Part shown: positions 39,300-64,000 of the stretch, one piece after another | Position numbering within the stretch: the stretch's first letter is position 1 | How the letters are laid out: the number at the start of each line of letters is the position of its first letter | Origin: Doryteuthis pealeii | Lineage: Eukaryota > Mollusca > Cephalopoda > Myopsida > Loliginidae | Length of the DNA: 64,000 bases | Assembly (NCBI GenBank): GCA_023376005.1 | Contig: CM042157.1 | Span: forward strand, 70,813,559 to 70,877,558 | Direction of reading: 5' to 3' | Made by a program: the position numbers and the translations under genes | Notes under the pieces: generated by a model | The model's input: the letters and a program-made list of their open reading frames with translations, nothing else | The model's database searches: none | Told to the model about the DNA's origin: nothing

Positions 39300-39765
39300 T
39301 GGTTTGGTTTTACGGCATATCAACCTCAGTGGGTCATTTAATGCTGATAAAGTTTTGAAATAAATCAATTCTTAATGGATAATACAATTTTTTTATAAAT
39401 ACATTTTTCTATTTAACCCATAGATGGGGCCCTAACAAGTACTACCACTCCGGGTCAGAGTGAACCAGGGAGCAATGGTGATGAAGGGATGCTCCACATT
39501 CCCCAAACCTCCAAAACTGGAACCTCAACATCAGATAGAGTTTAATGTCATTCCAAGACATGTACACCCTCAGTCACCGCTTCTAGCACCCATATGATAA
39601 AGACATAAGGGCAGATGCTAGGGCTTGACGTGACCAGCTGATTGATCGGAAGGATCCTCTCCGACCAAAGTGGAGTATTGCAAGTCATGGACTGCTCATC
39701 CACCTGGGTTCTATCCTTAAGCATCACGGGTATTAGGGAAGTCTTACCTCTGCAGAAATTTGAGT
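39300..39765 (-). repeat. Interspersed family A, reversed copy
   Basis: It starts with the reversed 3' end GGTTTTACGGCATATCAACC and runs through TAACCCATAGATGGGGCCC to TCCTTAAGCATCACGGGT. A deletion removes part of the middle near 39600. Confidence 0.78.
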
Positions 39766-40189
39766 CATAATAAAATTGTCCTTTATGTGTGTATTATAAA
39801 TTGTATCAAATGAACAACAAATTACAAGGTTAATGAATTTTCCTTTTTACAAATTCTTATTAGTGTTAAGGCTTGTGTGTATTTTGCTCACCCAATTTGA
39901 GGAGGGTTGTTATTTCATGACTTGCCTGTTTGCTGGCTACTGCTTTTCTTTGGGTTCTCTACTACTAGAATCTTCCTTCTCCGCTCTCAGAATGTCCGTT
40001 AATTGGCAGGAGTTTTGAAATTTTTTGGTTGGTCAGTCTGGCTTTGTCTATTTTTAGAATACGATCCTTTTTTTCTTTCTTCCTCCAAACTTGGTCTAAC
40101 AAAAATCTACAGCTTATGAACCATTACAACTCCTTCATATTATTTGCGTTGAAAAACATTATCGATTGAGAGCTAGAACTCTGCATTGG

Positions 40190-40600
40190 TTTGGTTTATT
40201 TAATGGCATATCAAGCCTGGTGGATTATTTAATTCCAAAGCAGTCCTAGTAGAAGTGTTGGTTGGTTGGTTGGTTGTTTTATGACATGTCAACCCTTGTT
40301 GGGTTATTTTATGCCAAAGACTTATAAATATTTCCTTCTTTGTGTGTATGGTTGTTTTTATCTATTTAATCCATAGATTGAACCCTAACCGGTACTACCA
40401 CTCTGGGTCAGTGTGGACCTGCCTTGTAGAAGAATAGTAGTGGTACTATCTAACCCATAGTTGGGAGATGAGGAGCTTCATACCCTACCTCCTCATGGTT
40501 ATTAGTCAAAAAGTGAATGTAATGGCATACTGGAGTTCAAACGCACTTACTACAATGTTGCAGTCCAGCAGGTTAGCCATTACGCTACAGATACTCCTGT
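40190..40600 (-). repeat. Family A-related and K-related reversed composite
   Basis: Contains GGTTTATTTAATGGCATATC, GGTTGGTTGGTTGGTTGT, ATGACATGTCAACCC, then CTCTGGGTCAGTGTGGACC, then TAGAAGAATAGTAGTGGTAC and K words (GGAGTTCAAACGCACTTACT, TTGCAGTCCAGCAGGTTAGC). Three direct ACTAC/CCAAATGTAATACTA units follow at 40590-40700. Confidence 0.6.
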
Positions 40601-41084
40601 AATACTACCCTGGTCACGGGACCCAAATGTAATACTACCCTTTTTACAGGAACCAAATGTAATACTAAGGTGGTCGCGGCAACAAATGTAATACTATGCC
40701 ATCCTGTGGGAAGACACCAGTGCAGTCTTCACGTAAATGACAATAGGACAATGTATGTATAAAACAGCCATTCGCTTTATATCAACCGACTTTTAGCCTT
40801 TAAACTTTCTTTTGTTCGAGTAATTTCTTCTTATCTTGTGTTGACGTTACCCCTACCACTGACTTGTACTCTGATCTAAGTCGCTTGTACGACTCTAGAC
40901 ACAATTGTTATTTTTATATCCAAAAGTTAAGCAAAATTGTTTTGTCAAGTATCTAATGAAATATCGCCAGTCAATCCATAACACTACTACAGTGTTATAC
41001 TCCTCATATTTAACAGTGTAGGATGTTTAAAATTCTAAACACTGTGGTTGTTCCTCTTGTTTGAGTATAAAGGAGTACATTAGT

Positions 41085-41592
41085 CTTGGTTTGGTTTGGT
41101 TTATTTTACAGCATATCAACCTCAGTGGGTCATTTAATGCCAACGTTTTGAAATAAATTCATTCTTAATGGATACCCAATTTTTATAAACTCATGTTTTT
41201 CTATTTAACTCATAGATAGAACCCTAACAGGCACTACCACTCAAGGTCAGAGTGAACCAGGGAGCAATGGTGATGAAGAGGTGCTCCACATTCCCCAAAT
41301 CTCCAAAACTGGAACCTTACCATCAGTTAGAGTTTTATTCCCAGGACATGAAGACCCTCAGTCACCGCCTTCTAGCACCCATATGATCAAAAGTGTTGAT
41401 TCTTGTCATAAGGGCTATAGGGTTCGGGACAATCATGTAGGTGCTAGGGCTTGACATGACCAGCCGATTAATTGGACAGGGCCTCTCCGACCACATGTCT
41501 AGCCCAAGTAAGGTCTAAAGTGGAGTGTTGTATGTCATGGACTGCTCAGCCACCTGGGTTCCATCCTTAAGCATCATGAGTTACCACCATTG
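41085..41592 (-). repeat. Interspersed family A, reversed copy
   Basis: From ATTTTACAGCATATCAACC to TTCCATCCTTAAGCATCATG with all landmarks present. Confidence 0.8.
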
Positions 41593-41649
41593 TGAGCATT
41601 AGTCTTGATGTCGCACACCCTTCTTCTTTACTGGCACTAAATAATATAA

Positions 41650-42167
41650 TGTTGTATATCTCTTTCTTACTCCTTACTTCTGGTCGTATTTTCTTCTGGC
41701 CGGCTTTGCTATTCTGATCGTCTTTGGTATTTCTATCATCTATCTTGACTTGGTCTGGAATCTTCTAAGGTCTGGGCTTTCTTGGGGACTTCGGGTCTGG
41801 TTTTCTGTTAGGGATTTCTCCTTATCAGAAGCCCTGCGTCATTGTTAGTTTTTAGGTAATAAACACAAGACTCGATTTACTTTTGATCTTATTTTATTGT
41901 TAAATCCCCACCAGACATCTGCGCAGATCGACTTACATCCTATCGGGCTCGGCTCCTACCTGCTAACTGACTGAGACTTACTTACTAACCTTAAACCGGA
42001 AGACAGGATCTTCTATGCCTTCCGGTTCTCACGATCTATCACCGGAAGGCAAGGTGAGAGTGAGGTCAAGTGCCGTCACTCACTCTCAAGGCCATCAGCT
42101 GCACTAATCGCCATTATGTTTCTATACTACCTTATATAAGTATTAGGGATCTAATAATTATGTAACA
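41650..42167 (-). mobile_element. LTR family H, reversed copy 2
   Basis: 518 bp from TGTTGTATATCTCTTTC to ATTATGTAACA. It contains a polyadenylation-type AATAAA near 41867 and the repeated ACCGGAAGACAGGATCTTCT stretch. No target duplication matched by eye. Confidence 0.72.
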
Positions 42168-42296
42168 TTGAATTTGCAATTAGGATATAGCGACTTGTTC
42201 CTTTCTGGGCCCATCCTTTACATAGATCTTATTCCTGCCTCTGCTGAATGGTTGGTAAATATATACTACTAAAAATATAATTCTTTAAAAAGAATA

Positions 42297-42660
42297 CAGG
42301 TACTAATGCAGAATAGCGCGCAAGAGATAATAACATTAGATTACATATAAAAAATGGCCAGTTTAGCTCAGTCGGTAGAGCGTTCGGCTAGGAATCACAA
42401 GGTTCCTGGTTCGATACTGGCCCTCGCCAAATCAGCGTATGAGTAGCACAGGGATCTGTGCGGTAAAGTGAGGAGCTGATGGTAGGTGTGGCGCTTCACC
42501 TCAGACACTAAAATAATCTCTTTGCTCTAGCACTAGTGAAAAGGGGATAGACTCCCTCGTTGTCTGGTTGATACTGACATTAGGCCGCCGATGACTTTAC
42601 TTTACTTTACTTACATATAAAAAGCATTACATTTCATGGAAATGCCCGAAACTTTTGAGA
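42297..42660 (-). repeat. Family P copy interrupted by a SINE
   Basis: GGTACTAATGCAGAATAGCG to TTACATATAAAAA (42297-42353) resumes after the SINE at 42611 with GCATTACATTTCATGGAAAT. It is the reverse of 33145-33240. Confidence 0.65.
42354..42610 (+). mobile_element. SINE family B, complete, with 13-bp target duplication
   Basis: The head GGCCAGTTTAGCTCAGTCGG, GGTTCCTGGTTCGATAC (B box), body and TTTACTTTAC tail are flanked by TTACATATAAAAA at 42341-42353 and 42611-42623. Confidence 0.88.
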
Positions 42661-42681
42661 TGCTAGGATTAGGGTTAAGGT

Positions 42682-42932
42682 AAGGCGGGTTAGCTCAGTC
42701 GGTAGAGTGTTCGGCTAGAAACCACAAGGTTCCTAGTTCGATACCGGTCCTCGTCAACTCAGCGTATGAGTAGCACAGGGATCTGTGCGGTAAAAGTAAG
42801 GAGCTGATGGTAGGTGTAGCGCTCCACCTCAGTTGCCAAAACAATCTCCTTGGTCTAGCGCTATTGAAAAGGGGATAGACTCCCTCGCTGATAGGCTGAT
42901 ACCGACTTTAGGCCACCCCGACGACTTTACTT
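42682..42932 (+). mobile_element. SINE family B, complete copy
   Basis: Head GGGTTAGCTCAGTCGGTAGA, B box GTTCCTAGTTCGATACC, body and GACGACTTTACTT tail. It lies between inverted family P pieces. Confidence 0.82.
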
Positions 42933-42934
42933 AA

Positions 42935-43052
42935 GGGTTAGTGTTAAGGTGAGGCTACTTCAAGAGTTTCTGTAATCTAATGCTATTATATGTAAAATGC
43001 TATTCTAATGATATTATCCTTTGCGTATTATTCTGCATTTGTACCAGAATCC
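42935..43052 (+). repeat. Family P copy 3
   Basis: TTCTGTAATCTAATGCTATT and GCGTATTATTCTGCATTTGT match 33145-33240 and, inverted, 42297-42660. Confidence 0.58.
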
Positions 43053-43669
43053 AGCTACTCCCAGGAGTAGAGACCTCATTCGAAAGTCCTGATTCCATAT
43101 TCGATGCTAGTGAGGAAGAATGCATTTACCCAGCCCCTCCACAAGAACAGGATATGACACTAGGTTACTTTTTAAGCAGAGTTTAACAGGTTTGAATTTA
43201 GACTTTTCCTTCTCCTATACTGGTTGTTATACCAAGGTTAAAGAGCTCAGTCTGTCCTACTATTTACTCATAGTTGGAAGGGGAATAGTTGGATTCATAC
43301 CTATTCGAAGGGTATAACAGTTATGCGCAATGCAAGCAGCCTTGTCACAGATTTGAACTCTGGTCACCGTGTCCATTTTCAATGATGATAACCATTACAC
43401 CACCAGTGTCTCCATAAGTGAAGAAGAATGAAAGTTTCTAATCAGCATTACAGTATCCAGCTTTCTTTCTCCTGAGCCCAAGCTAAAAAGTGATGAAGAA
43501 TCTGAAATTTTCCTATAGAGCTTTCGTCTCCACTAAAAGGGAGAGTAACAAATTATCCACACTTTCGCCATAACATTTATCATTGTCACACTGTGTTCTG
43601 CTTATGATCGTGTGATCAAAGTTTGAGCCTGATTGCGCCATTTTGCTTGCTGTTTAAACAATGTAAACA
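43053..43669. other. Intergenic; one short open frame and a family K scrap
   Basis: A frame at about 43037-43188 is acidic and ends in a stop, but its apparent splice acceptor is within family P, so I do not call an exon. 43320-43420 is a reversed K scrap (CCTTGTCACAGATTTGAACT, ACCATTACACCACCAGTG). Confidence 0.4.
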
Positions 43670-43975
43670 TGGTTTGGTTTGTTTTACAGCATATCAACCT
43701 CCGTGGGTTATTTAATGCTGACAAAGTTGTGAAATAAATTCATTCTTAATGCATAATACAATTTTGTTTATAAACTCATGTTTTTCTATTTAACCCATGG
43801 ATGGGACCCTAACAGGTACTACCACACTGAGTCAGAGTAGACCAGGGAGCGCCCACCTGACACCAAAACAATCTTCTTGGTCTAACGCCATTGAAAAGGG
43901 GATAGACTCCCTCGCTGACTGGCTGATACTGACTTTAGGCCGCCTGACGACTTTACTTTTTTACTTACTTAAATG
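43670..43975. repeat. Chimera of reversed family A and forward SINE B tail
   Basis: 43670-43848 is family A reversed (TTTACAGCATATCAACCTCC to GACCAGGGAGC). It changes without a gap to the B tail (CACCAAAACAATCTTCTTGG, AAAGGGGATAGACTCCCTCG) on the opposite strand. Confidence 0.7.
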
Positions 43976-44074
43976 CCACCTTTGGTAACATTTAAACACA
44001 GATTCAAGCCACTTCTTATTGATAGAATTTATGTACTAATAATAAATACTAATTATACTTATTTTTTTTTTAGG

Positions 44075-44235
44075 AGTTTGTAGTGTAATGGTTATTGTCA
44101 TGGGAAATGAACATGTTGACCCGAGTTCAAATCATGGATGAGGCTGTTTGCATTTCACAAAGCTCTAATACCAGTTTATATTAAAACTTAAAAATACTTA
44201 CGCCCGTCAGAGTGTGCATATACTTTTCTCGTCTC
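44075..44235 (+). repeat. Family K piece and decayed Helitron-like E end
   Basis: GTAGTGTAATGGTTATTGTC and CGAGTTCAAATCATGG are K. TACTTACGCCCGTCAGAGTG and TGCATATACTTTTCTCG are a degraded E terminus. These directly precede the zinc-finger exon's acceptor. Confidence 0.5.
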
Positions 44236-44274
44236 ATTTACATTGTTCATATTTTTATTTTTTTTATTTTGTAG

Positions 44275-45001
44275 AAACTTGGGTCATCGGATCAATACAA
44301 AGTTCAGCCGAGATTATGACACAATGCGGATCATATGCTACATCTGCGGATGCAAGTGCGCTCTGATCGGCTCGAGGGAGCACGAAATACCCTGTCTGGT
44401 GGACTGGCTGAAGAAGTATCCTAAACACGAGGAATTTGCTCCGACGATGCCCAAGCCGTATCCGGATCCTTTCAAAGCCACAGCTCAAGAAATCGAGCAC
44501 TACAATCAGAAAGCGGCCAGAAGTGCCAAGATGTGCGACGAGAATACGCAGCGATACGCCGTCACCAACAACGATGTGAAAGCTTTTCCCTCTCCCAAGG
44601 CCCATGAGGACGTGTCGTTGACCGAGGACGTGATCGCATTTGAAAAACTGAGCGAGGATCAAAACAAGCAGGACGTATCAACGTCAGAGAAAAAGCGAGG
44701 AGGAGTGACGCAGAAAATGCTGAGCAAGACGGCCGTCACAAAGACACTTCTCCGCGAACGCTTGGTCGACTTCATGGATAAATACGCGCTCCATGTACCG
44801 CCACTGCAGGATCCGGGCAGGGTACCGAAAGGACAGCAATATGCTTACAAGTTGGATGAATCTCCGACAAAAGATCTTTTGCTGCATCCATGCTATGTAG
44901 ATATTGATGAACAAAGAGCACGGACTTCCGGAAATGCTAGCCTAGTCTCCCGGAAAAGGATTCGTATCACAGCGGAAGAGGGCAGGAAACGTTTTGACTG
45001 A
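44275..45001 (+). CDS. C2HC zinc-finger protein, last coding exon (ZNF474-like finger)
   Basis: An open frame enters from upstream through an acceptor (TTTTATTTTGTAG, exon at 44275, phase 2) and ends at TGA 44999-45001, about 242 residues. Residues 44336-44395 read CYICGCKCALIGSREHEIPC: C-x2-C-x11-H-x3-C, exactly the C2HC finger of ZNF474/ZC2HC1-type proteins, and the following CLVDWLKK resembles the CxxKW continuation. The rest is Lys/Glu-rich with no recognised domain; the end is basic (VSRKRIRITAEEGRKRF). Only one finger is seen, where relatives usually carry several, so others may lie in upstream exons I did not find. An internal ATG (44324) could give an intronless start. The codon pattern is clean, with no frameshift. 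Role unknown; relatives are often testis- or cilium-associated, which is inference. Confidence 0.75.
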
Positions 45002-45440
45002 TATAGTATTATTAAATATTAGCCAAATATCAAAACTCTTTCTTGGTGGTGTTAGTAAACAAAAATCAACATATTTTATAAAAAAATAGTTTTTGCTTTT
45101 AATTAAAAAAGATTATGTGAAAAAATTAATTTTTGCTCTAAAGATAAACTAATATTATTATTAAAAAAAAAAAACAAAAAAAAAAAACAACAAAAAAAAA
45201 CTTTCACAGCAGAAGAGGGCAGGAAACGTTTTGACTGATATAGTATTATTAAATATTAGCAAAATATCAAAACTCTTTCTTGGTGGTGTTTAGTAAACAA
45301 AAATCAACATACGATACAAACCAAAGATACATTTTTATACTAAAATAGTTTTTTGTTTTTAATTAAAATTTTTGCTCTAAAGATAAACTAATATTGTTAT
45401 TAAAAAAACAACAAAAAAGACAAAAAAAAAAAAAAAAAAA
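44967..45440 (+). repeat. Tandem duplication of the zinc-finger gene's 3' end
   Basis: GAAGAGGGCAGGAAACGTTT and the next roughly 200 bases (stop codon, TATTATTAAATATTAG, ACTCTTTCTTGGTGGTG, TTTTGCTCTAAAGATAAACT) recur at an offset of 237 bases, copy 2 starting at 45204. Both copies end in A-rich runs; a third short piece begins near 45443. Copy 1 is the real terminus; copy 2 contains the last ten or so codons and stop again. Confidence 0.85.
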
Positions 45441-46960
45441 AAAACTTTAAACGAAAGATGCATTTTATTATTAAAATAGTTTTTATTCAAATCAGAAGTT
45501 GACAAAATATTTTTCATCACCTATATGGCACGATGGGGGGGTGTCATTCTTCATAGTCGCTTACAGCATTCTGTCCAGGTCCTCTGGGAGAATATCGATT
45601 GCCACCAATAGCAGTCTCCCAGATCGATACTCTGAATCATTACATACAGGACGTCCACGAGATCTGTGCCTATCCCCCGCATGATTTGAAAAAGTCTGTG
45701 TTTACTATGGGTCACATTTTATTACTACTCTGAACTCTTGTTAACTCTAAATCTTATTTAAAAACCAGATCCTCTGTCTCCCAAGAAGAGATTATCATCA
45801 TTCTTGATCTTTCCTAAGTTTTAATGGGTGGACTGAACTATTGACACCCACAAATAATACTCCTACTTACACATACAATATATATGTATACACACACACA
45901 CACACGTATGTATACATATGCATCTATCTATACATATATACACACACATTATCCACCTGAACACACACACACATATTTATATGTGGTTTGACTTACTACT
46001 TATTAATTATAACTACCTAGAACGTATCTATATAACTAACTGTGCAGCCACATATGCATAGTATTATACCTACAATAATTTTTTTTTTAAATTATGAAAA
46101 AATATTAATTCTTAATTTGATCACATACACACTCAAATTAAAATTTGATAGCAAAATCTTTTTTTTTTTTAAATAAATACTTTTTAATTTTAAACTAATA
46201 TTGTTATTTCTGTTTTTTGTAATTTTAAAACTTTAAATGAAACATTTTTATATTAAAATAGTTTTATTTAATCAGAATAGAAATGCAGATATGTTTATTT
46301 AAATTTAAACTATTTTTTAGGTTTAGTTAAATAAAAAGGATGTTGTTCAGAAATGGTATTACACAATTTATAAAATTTATTTTTCATGTGCCTCTGTGGA
46401 AAATTATTTTTTAGCATATACTAACATGAAATAACTCATTTTTTTTTTAAACTAACTATCCGTAGAGGCACATGGAAAATAAATAAACATGTCTTTCATT
46501 TTAAGTTTAAAAACAAAAAAAAGTTTTCTTAGTTTATCTTTAGTGCAAAATTAATTTTTTCACATATGCTAACAAAATAACTTTTTTAAATTAAAACCAA
46601 AAACTATTTTAGTATAAAAACTTATCTTGGTTTGTATTGTCTGTTGATTTTGTTTTAGGCTAGGGTGCCTATTGGTTACTTAATTGTGTACTAAGTTTCA
46701 CAACAGTTTTGAACTCACCTCATGAATGTACAAATGGACAATGAATGAAACTGTTTTTAAAAAAATTGTCTCCCGAACATTCAATTTACTTAATCAAATT
46801 CTGCATTGGTCAAATAGACCTACAAAATCTCTTTATATAGTGTGATCCCCACTCTTTAGATGAATTTTCAATTCAAGAGAAGAAAAATTGCATAGAACTG
46901 AGGGTTTGGTTGAATGAAAAATGCTGCACTCACATAAGCATGTGTTTTGAGAGAGAGGGG
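45441..46960. other. AT-rich stretch with inverted echoes of the 3' duplication
   Basis: 46545-46655 is the reverse complement of about 45290-45400 (TTAGTTTATCTTTAGTGCAA, ACTATTTTAGTATAAAAAC). 46376-46500 is a palindrome (TCATGTGCCTCTGTGG with CCGTAGAGGCACATGGA). CA/TA microsatellites lie at 45889-45985. A unique-looking GC patch at 45525-45690 has no recognised product. Confidence 0.6.
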
Positions 46961-46975
46961 GAAAAAAAAAAAAAA

Positions 46976-47080
46976 ATGTGGTAGGGTTAGCTGTCTATGG
47001 GGGGATGGTAGTGGTGATGTTTTTTTTGTTTGGTGTACTACCACATACCCCCCCCCCCATAGACAGCTAACCCTACCCAC
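46976..47080. repeat. Hairpin with GGGTTAGCTGTCTATGG arms
   Basis: GGGTTAGCTGTCTATGGGGG (46985) pairs with CCCCCATAGACAGCTAACCC (47052), with a roughly 45-base T/G-rich loop. This explains the two mirrored open frames here. Confidence 0.78.
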
Positions 47081-48274
47081 CAATACACAAAACAAACTAC
47101 TCTATGACATATATATATATATCCAGAGATATTGTTGAAACATTCCAATTACTGTTGAATTGGCAGACAAGGCAACAAGCAAGCCATAACTCAATATGGA
47201 TTTTGCATTGTCACAAGCTTACTGCAAGTCATTTATCTGGCACCATAACACCACTGAAACCAAGCACCCAATCAGGACTCAAGGAATGGAATCACCCAAA
47301 TGCATGAACTAGCTATGGGCATCTGTTCAGTTGTGCGAAACCAACAGTATACTAACTCACTTTAACAGATGCAAGCAATAGCTAAAAATTTTTTTAAAAA
47401 TTCAAGTGATTTAAATACCAACTACTGTAGCTATAATTGTTCTGCCACCACTACCATTCACACCCATATTTTCTATTACAAACTCTATCCACACCTACAT
47501 TAACACATGTTCATGCCATATACATACACACATACCTACCTATTCTCATGCAGGTTGTGACCCCTTTTTCTGCAAATCATTTCAGTAACTGACTTGTTTC
47601 TGCGACCCGTGTAATTTGGTCAGACACGTGGCTGTACATGTGCACAAGTCATGTGAACACTGTGTCCCTTTGCCATGTCTTTGGAACAATTGAAAATATC
47701 TTCAACAACAGTCACACAGAAAAAAATGCATCACCGATCTCTGTAGAACTGAACACTTTTTTTACCCACTCTTCTTTACAGTCTGTTGAGAACCTTGAAC
47801 TTTTTCCCTTTGTATCATTTTGTAAACTTGTTTGTTTGTATTCGTCTATATATATATAGTTCTAATTCATTCCATCGTCTTCAGTTTTTTTTCCTTCATC
47901 GTTGCCTTATTTAATCATTTACCATTTTCTTAGACTATGTAACTTAACAGCTTAACCAAAACTAACAATACAGAATAATAATGTTTAATACTATCTAATA
48001 CAAATTGCATATGCTAGTATAAAAAACAAAAAAAAAAAAAAAAAAAAAAAAATCAAACAAGAAATTTTCCATTTTCCTAAATTTTTATTACAAAACTCAG
48101 ATCAAAGATTTACTGTATAATTGTTTTTTTTTTCAAGTGTTAGTATTTTGTACTTAAAAATGTAATTTTTCCTGATGAAAATAAAGGAAATATTTGCATA
48201 TAATTTTACAATATCTGTAGAGTACTCCCTAGTAAAATTAGTAGTAAAAACAATTACAGCGAGGTATAAAGTGA

Positions 48275-48308
<34 letters not shown>

Positions 48309-48744
48309 ACACAAAAGTTTCCCCAAGAAACATCTAAAATGCCTATCCATTAAAATGGTAGACAATCTTATCAATTCAGCTTTATTAAAAAAATAAAAAC
48401 TAAGAAAAAAATTTAACAAATTCCATTTTGTTATAACAAAATGGAATTCTAAATGTATTATAAGCTCATCATTCATAATAATGATAACAGAACAAGGTAA
48501 ATTCAAAAATGGATTATTATACACATTATTGAATAAGTTTATATTACAAATACTTTTTATAAAATGTTCTGGTTTAATCCTGATTAAGTTTTATCAAGTT
48601 AATAGCCGTAAATGCTTAAAAAAAAAAAAAAGAAAAAAAAAGAAAAGAAGACTGCATTATAAAGGAAATGTTAAAGTATAAAAAAGAAGTACCTGAAGAT
48701 TTAGAGATTTTTTAAACTTTTTTTTTTTTTTAAAGAGTTTTTAA
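47081..48744. other. Between genes; cathepsin 3' flank
   Basis: No gene is recognised. It contains A runs at 48028-48052 and 48279-48307, and TTTATT at 48084-48089 (AATAAA on the minus strand), a possible cathepsin polyadenylation signal that would give a 3' UTR of about 650 bases. There is also a hairpin at 48420-48447 (TTCCATTTTGTTATAACAAAATGGAA). Confidence 0.5.

Positions 48745-64000
<15,256 letters not shown>

Noticed and set aside
40590..40700. CRISPR-like short direct repeats (CCAAATGTAATACTA)
   Set aside because: Only three imperfect units in an animal genome context, with no regular spacers.
42354..42430. Possible tRNA gene from A and B boxes
   Set aside because: The same head recurs with a fixed non-tRNA body and target duplications, and the acceptor stem and 3' half do not fold; it is a SINE.
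43037..43188. Possible acidic terminal exon
   Set aside because: The supposed acceptor lies in a dispersed repeat (family P) and no partner exon or protein family is recognised.
46868..47138. Mirrored 63-75 residue frames on both strands
   Set aside because: Produced by the hairpin at 46976-47080; no family similarity.

Overview
This is a eukaryotic (animal) window: AT-rich, intron-split genes with GT/AG splice sites, long introns and dense transposable-element debris. Molluscan, probably cephalopod, origin is my inference. It rests on the repeat landscape (tRNA-like SINEs, Helitron-like tails, CR1/jockey-type LINE ends) and on a 5S rRNA relic that looks molluscan to me; it is not proven by a search.

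Three host genes are recognisable. (1) Plus strand, 7.7-23.0 kb: nine exons of an SLC5A7-like high-affinity choline transporter. Its last three exons are clean. The six before them carry many single-base frameshifts, mostly deletions. (2) Plus strand, 44.3-45.0 kb: the last exon of a small C2HC zinc-finger protein (ZNF474-like finger), followed by a tandem duplication of its own 3' end. (3) Minus strand, 48.7 kb to beyond 64.0 kb: a complete-looking cathepsin L protease lacking only its first exon(s), in seven exons with matching phases and intact catalytic residues.

Layout. 1-2.0 kb is a Ty3/gypsy integrase end present as an inverted pair: the left arm is clean and the right arm is full of indels, followed by one LTR. 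2-7.7 kb holds repeats: a mariner-type transposase relic, a fold-back element, SINEs and MITEs. 7.7-23 kb is the choline transporter with repeat-filled introns. 23.2-28.9 kb has a mariner-like MITE stuffed with tandem repeats, LINE tails, two related LTRs, a GC-rich tandem dimer, and an LTR inserted in a 5S rRNA-like sequence with a 4-bp target duplication. 29-44 kb is gene-poor and made of nested families named here A-P. 44-48.7 kb has the zinc-finger exon and AT-rich sequence. 48.7-64 kb is cathepsin L, whose introns hold a 700-bp polypurine tract, Helitron-like ends, self-nested family A copies and fold-backs.

The genes do not form a functional cluster. The choline transporter (synaptic choline uptake), the zinc-finger protein and the lysosomal or secreted protease are unrelated neighbours. 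The main surprises are the inverted integrase pair with deletion-biased damage running into the transporter gene (possibly a sequence-quality artefact), the 5S/LTR composite, and the number of distinct hairpin-plus-CTAG Helitron-like tails. I found no convincing wholly new biological system.
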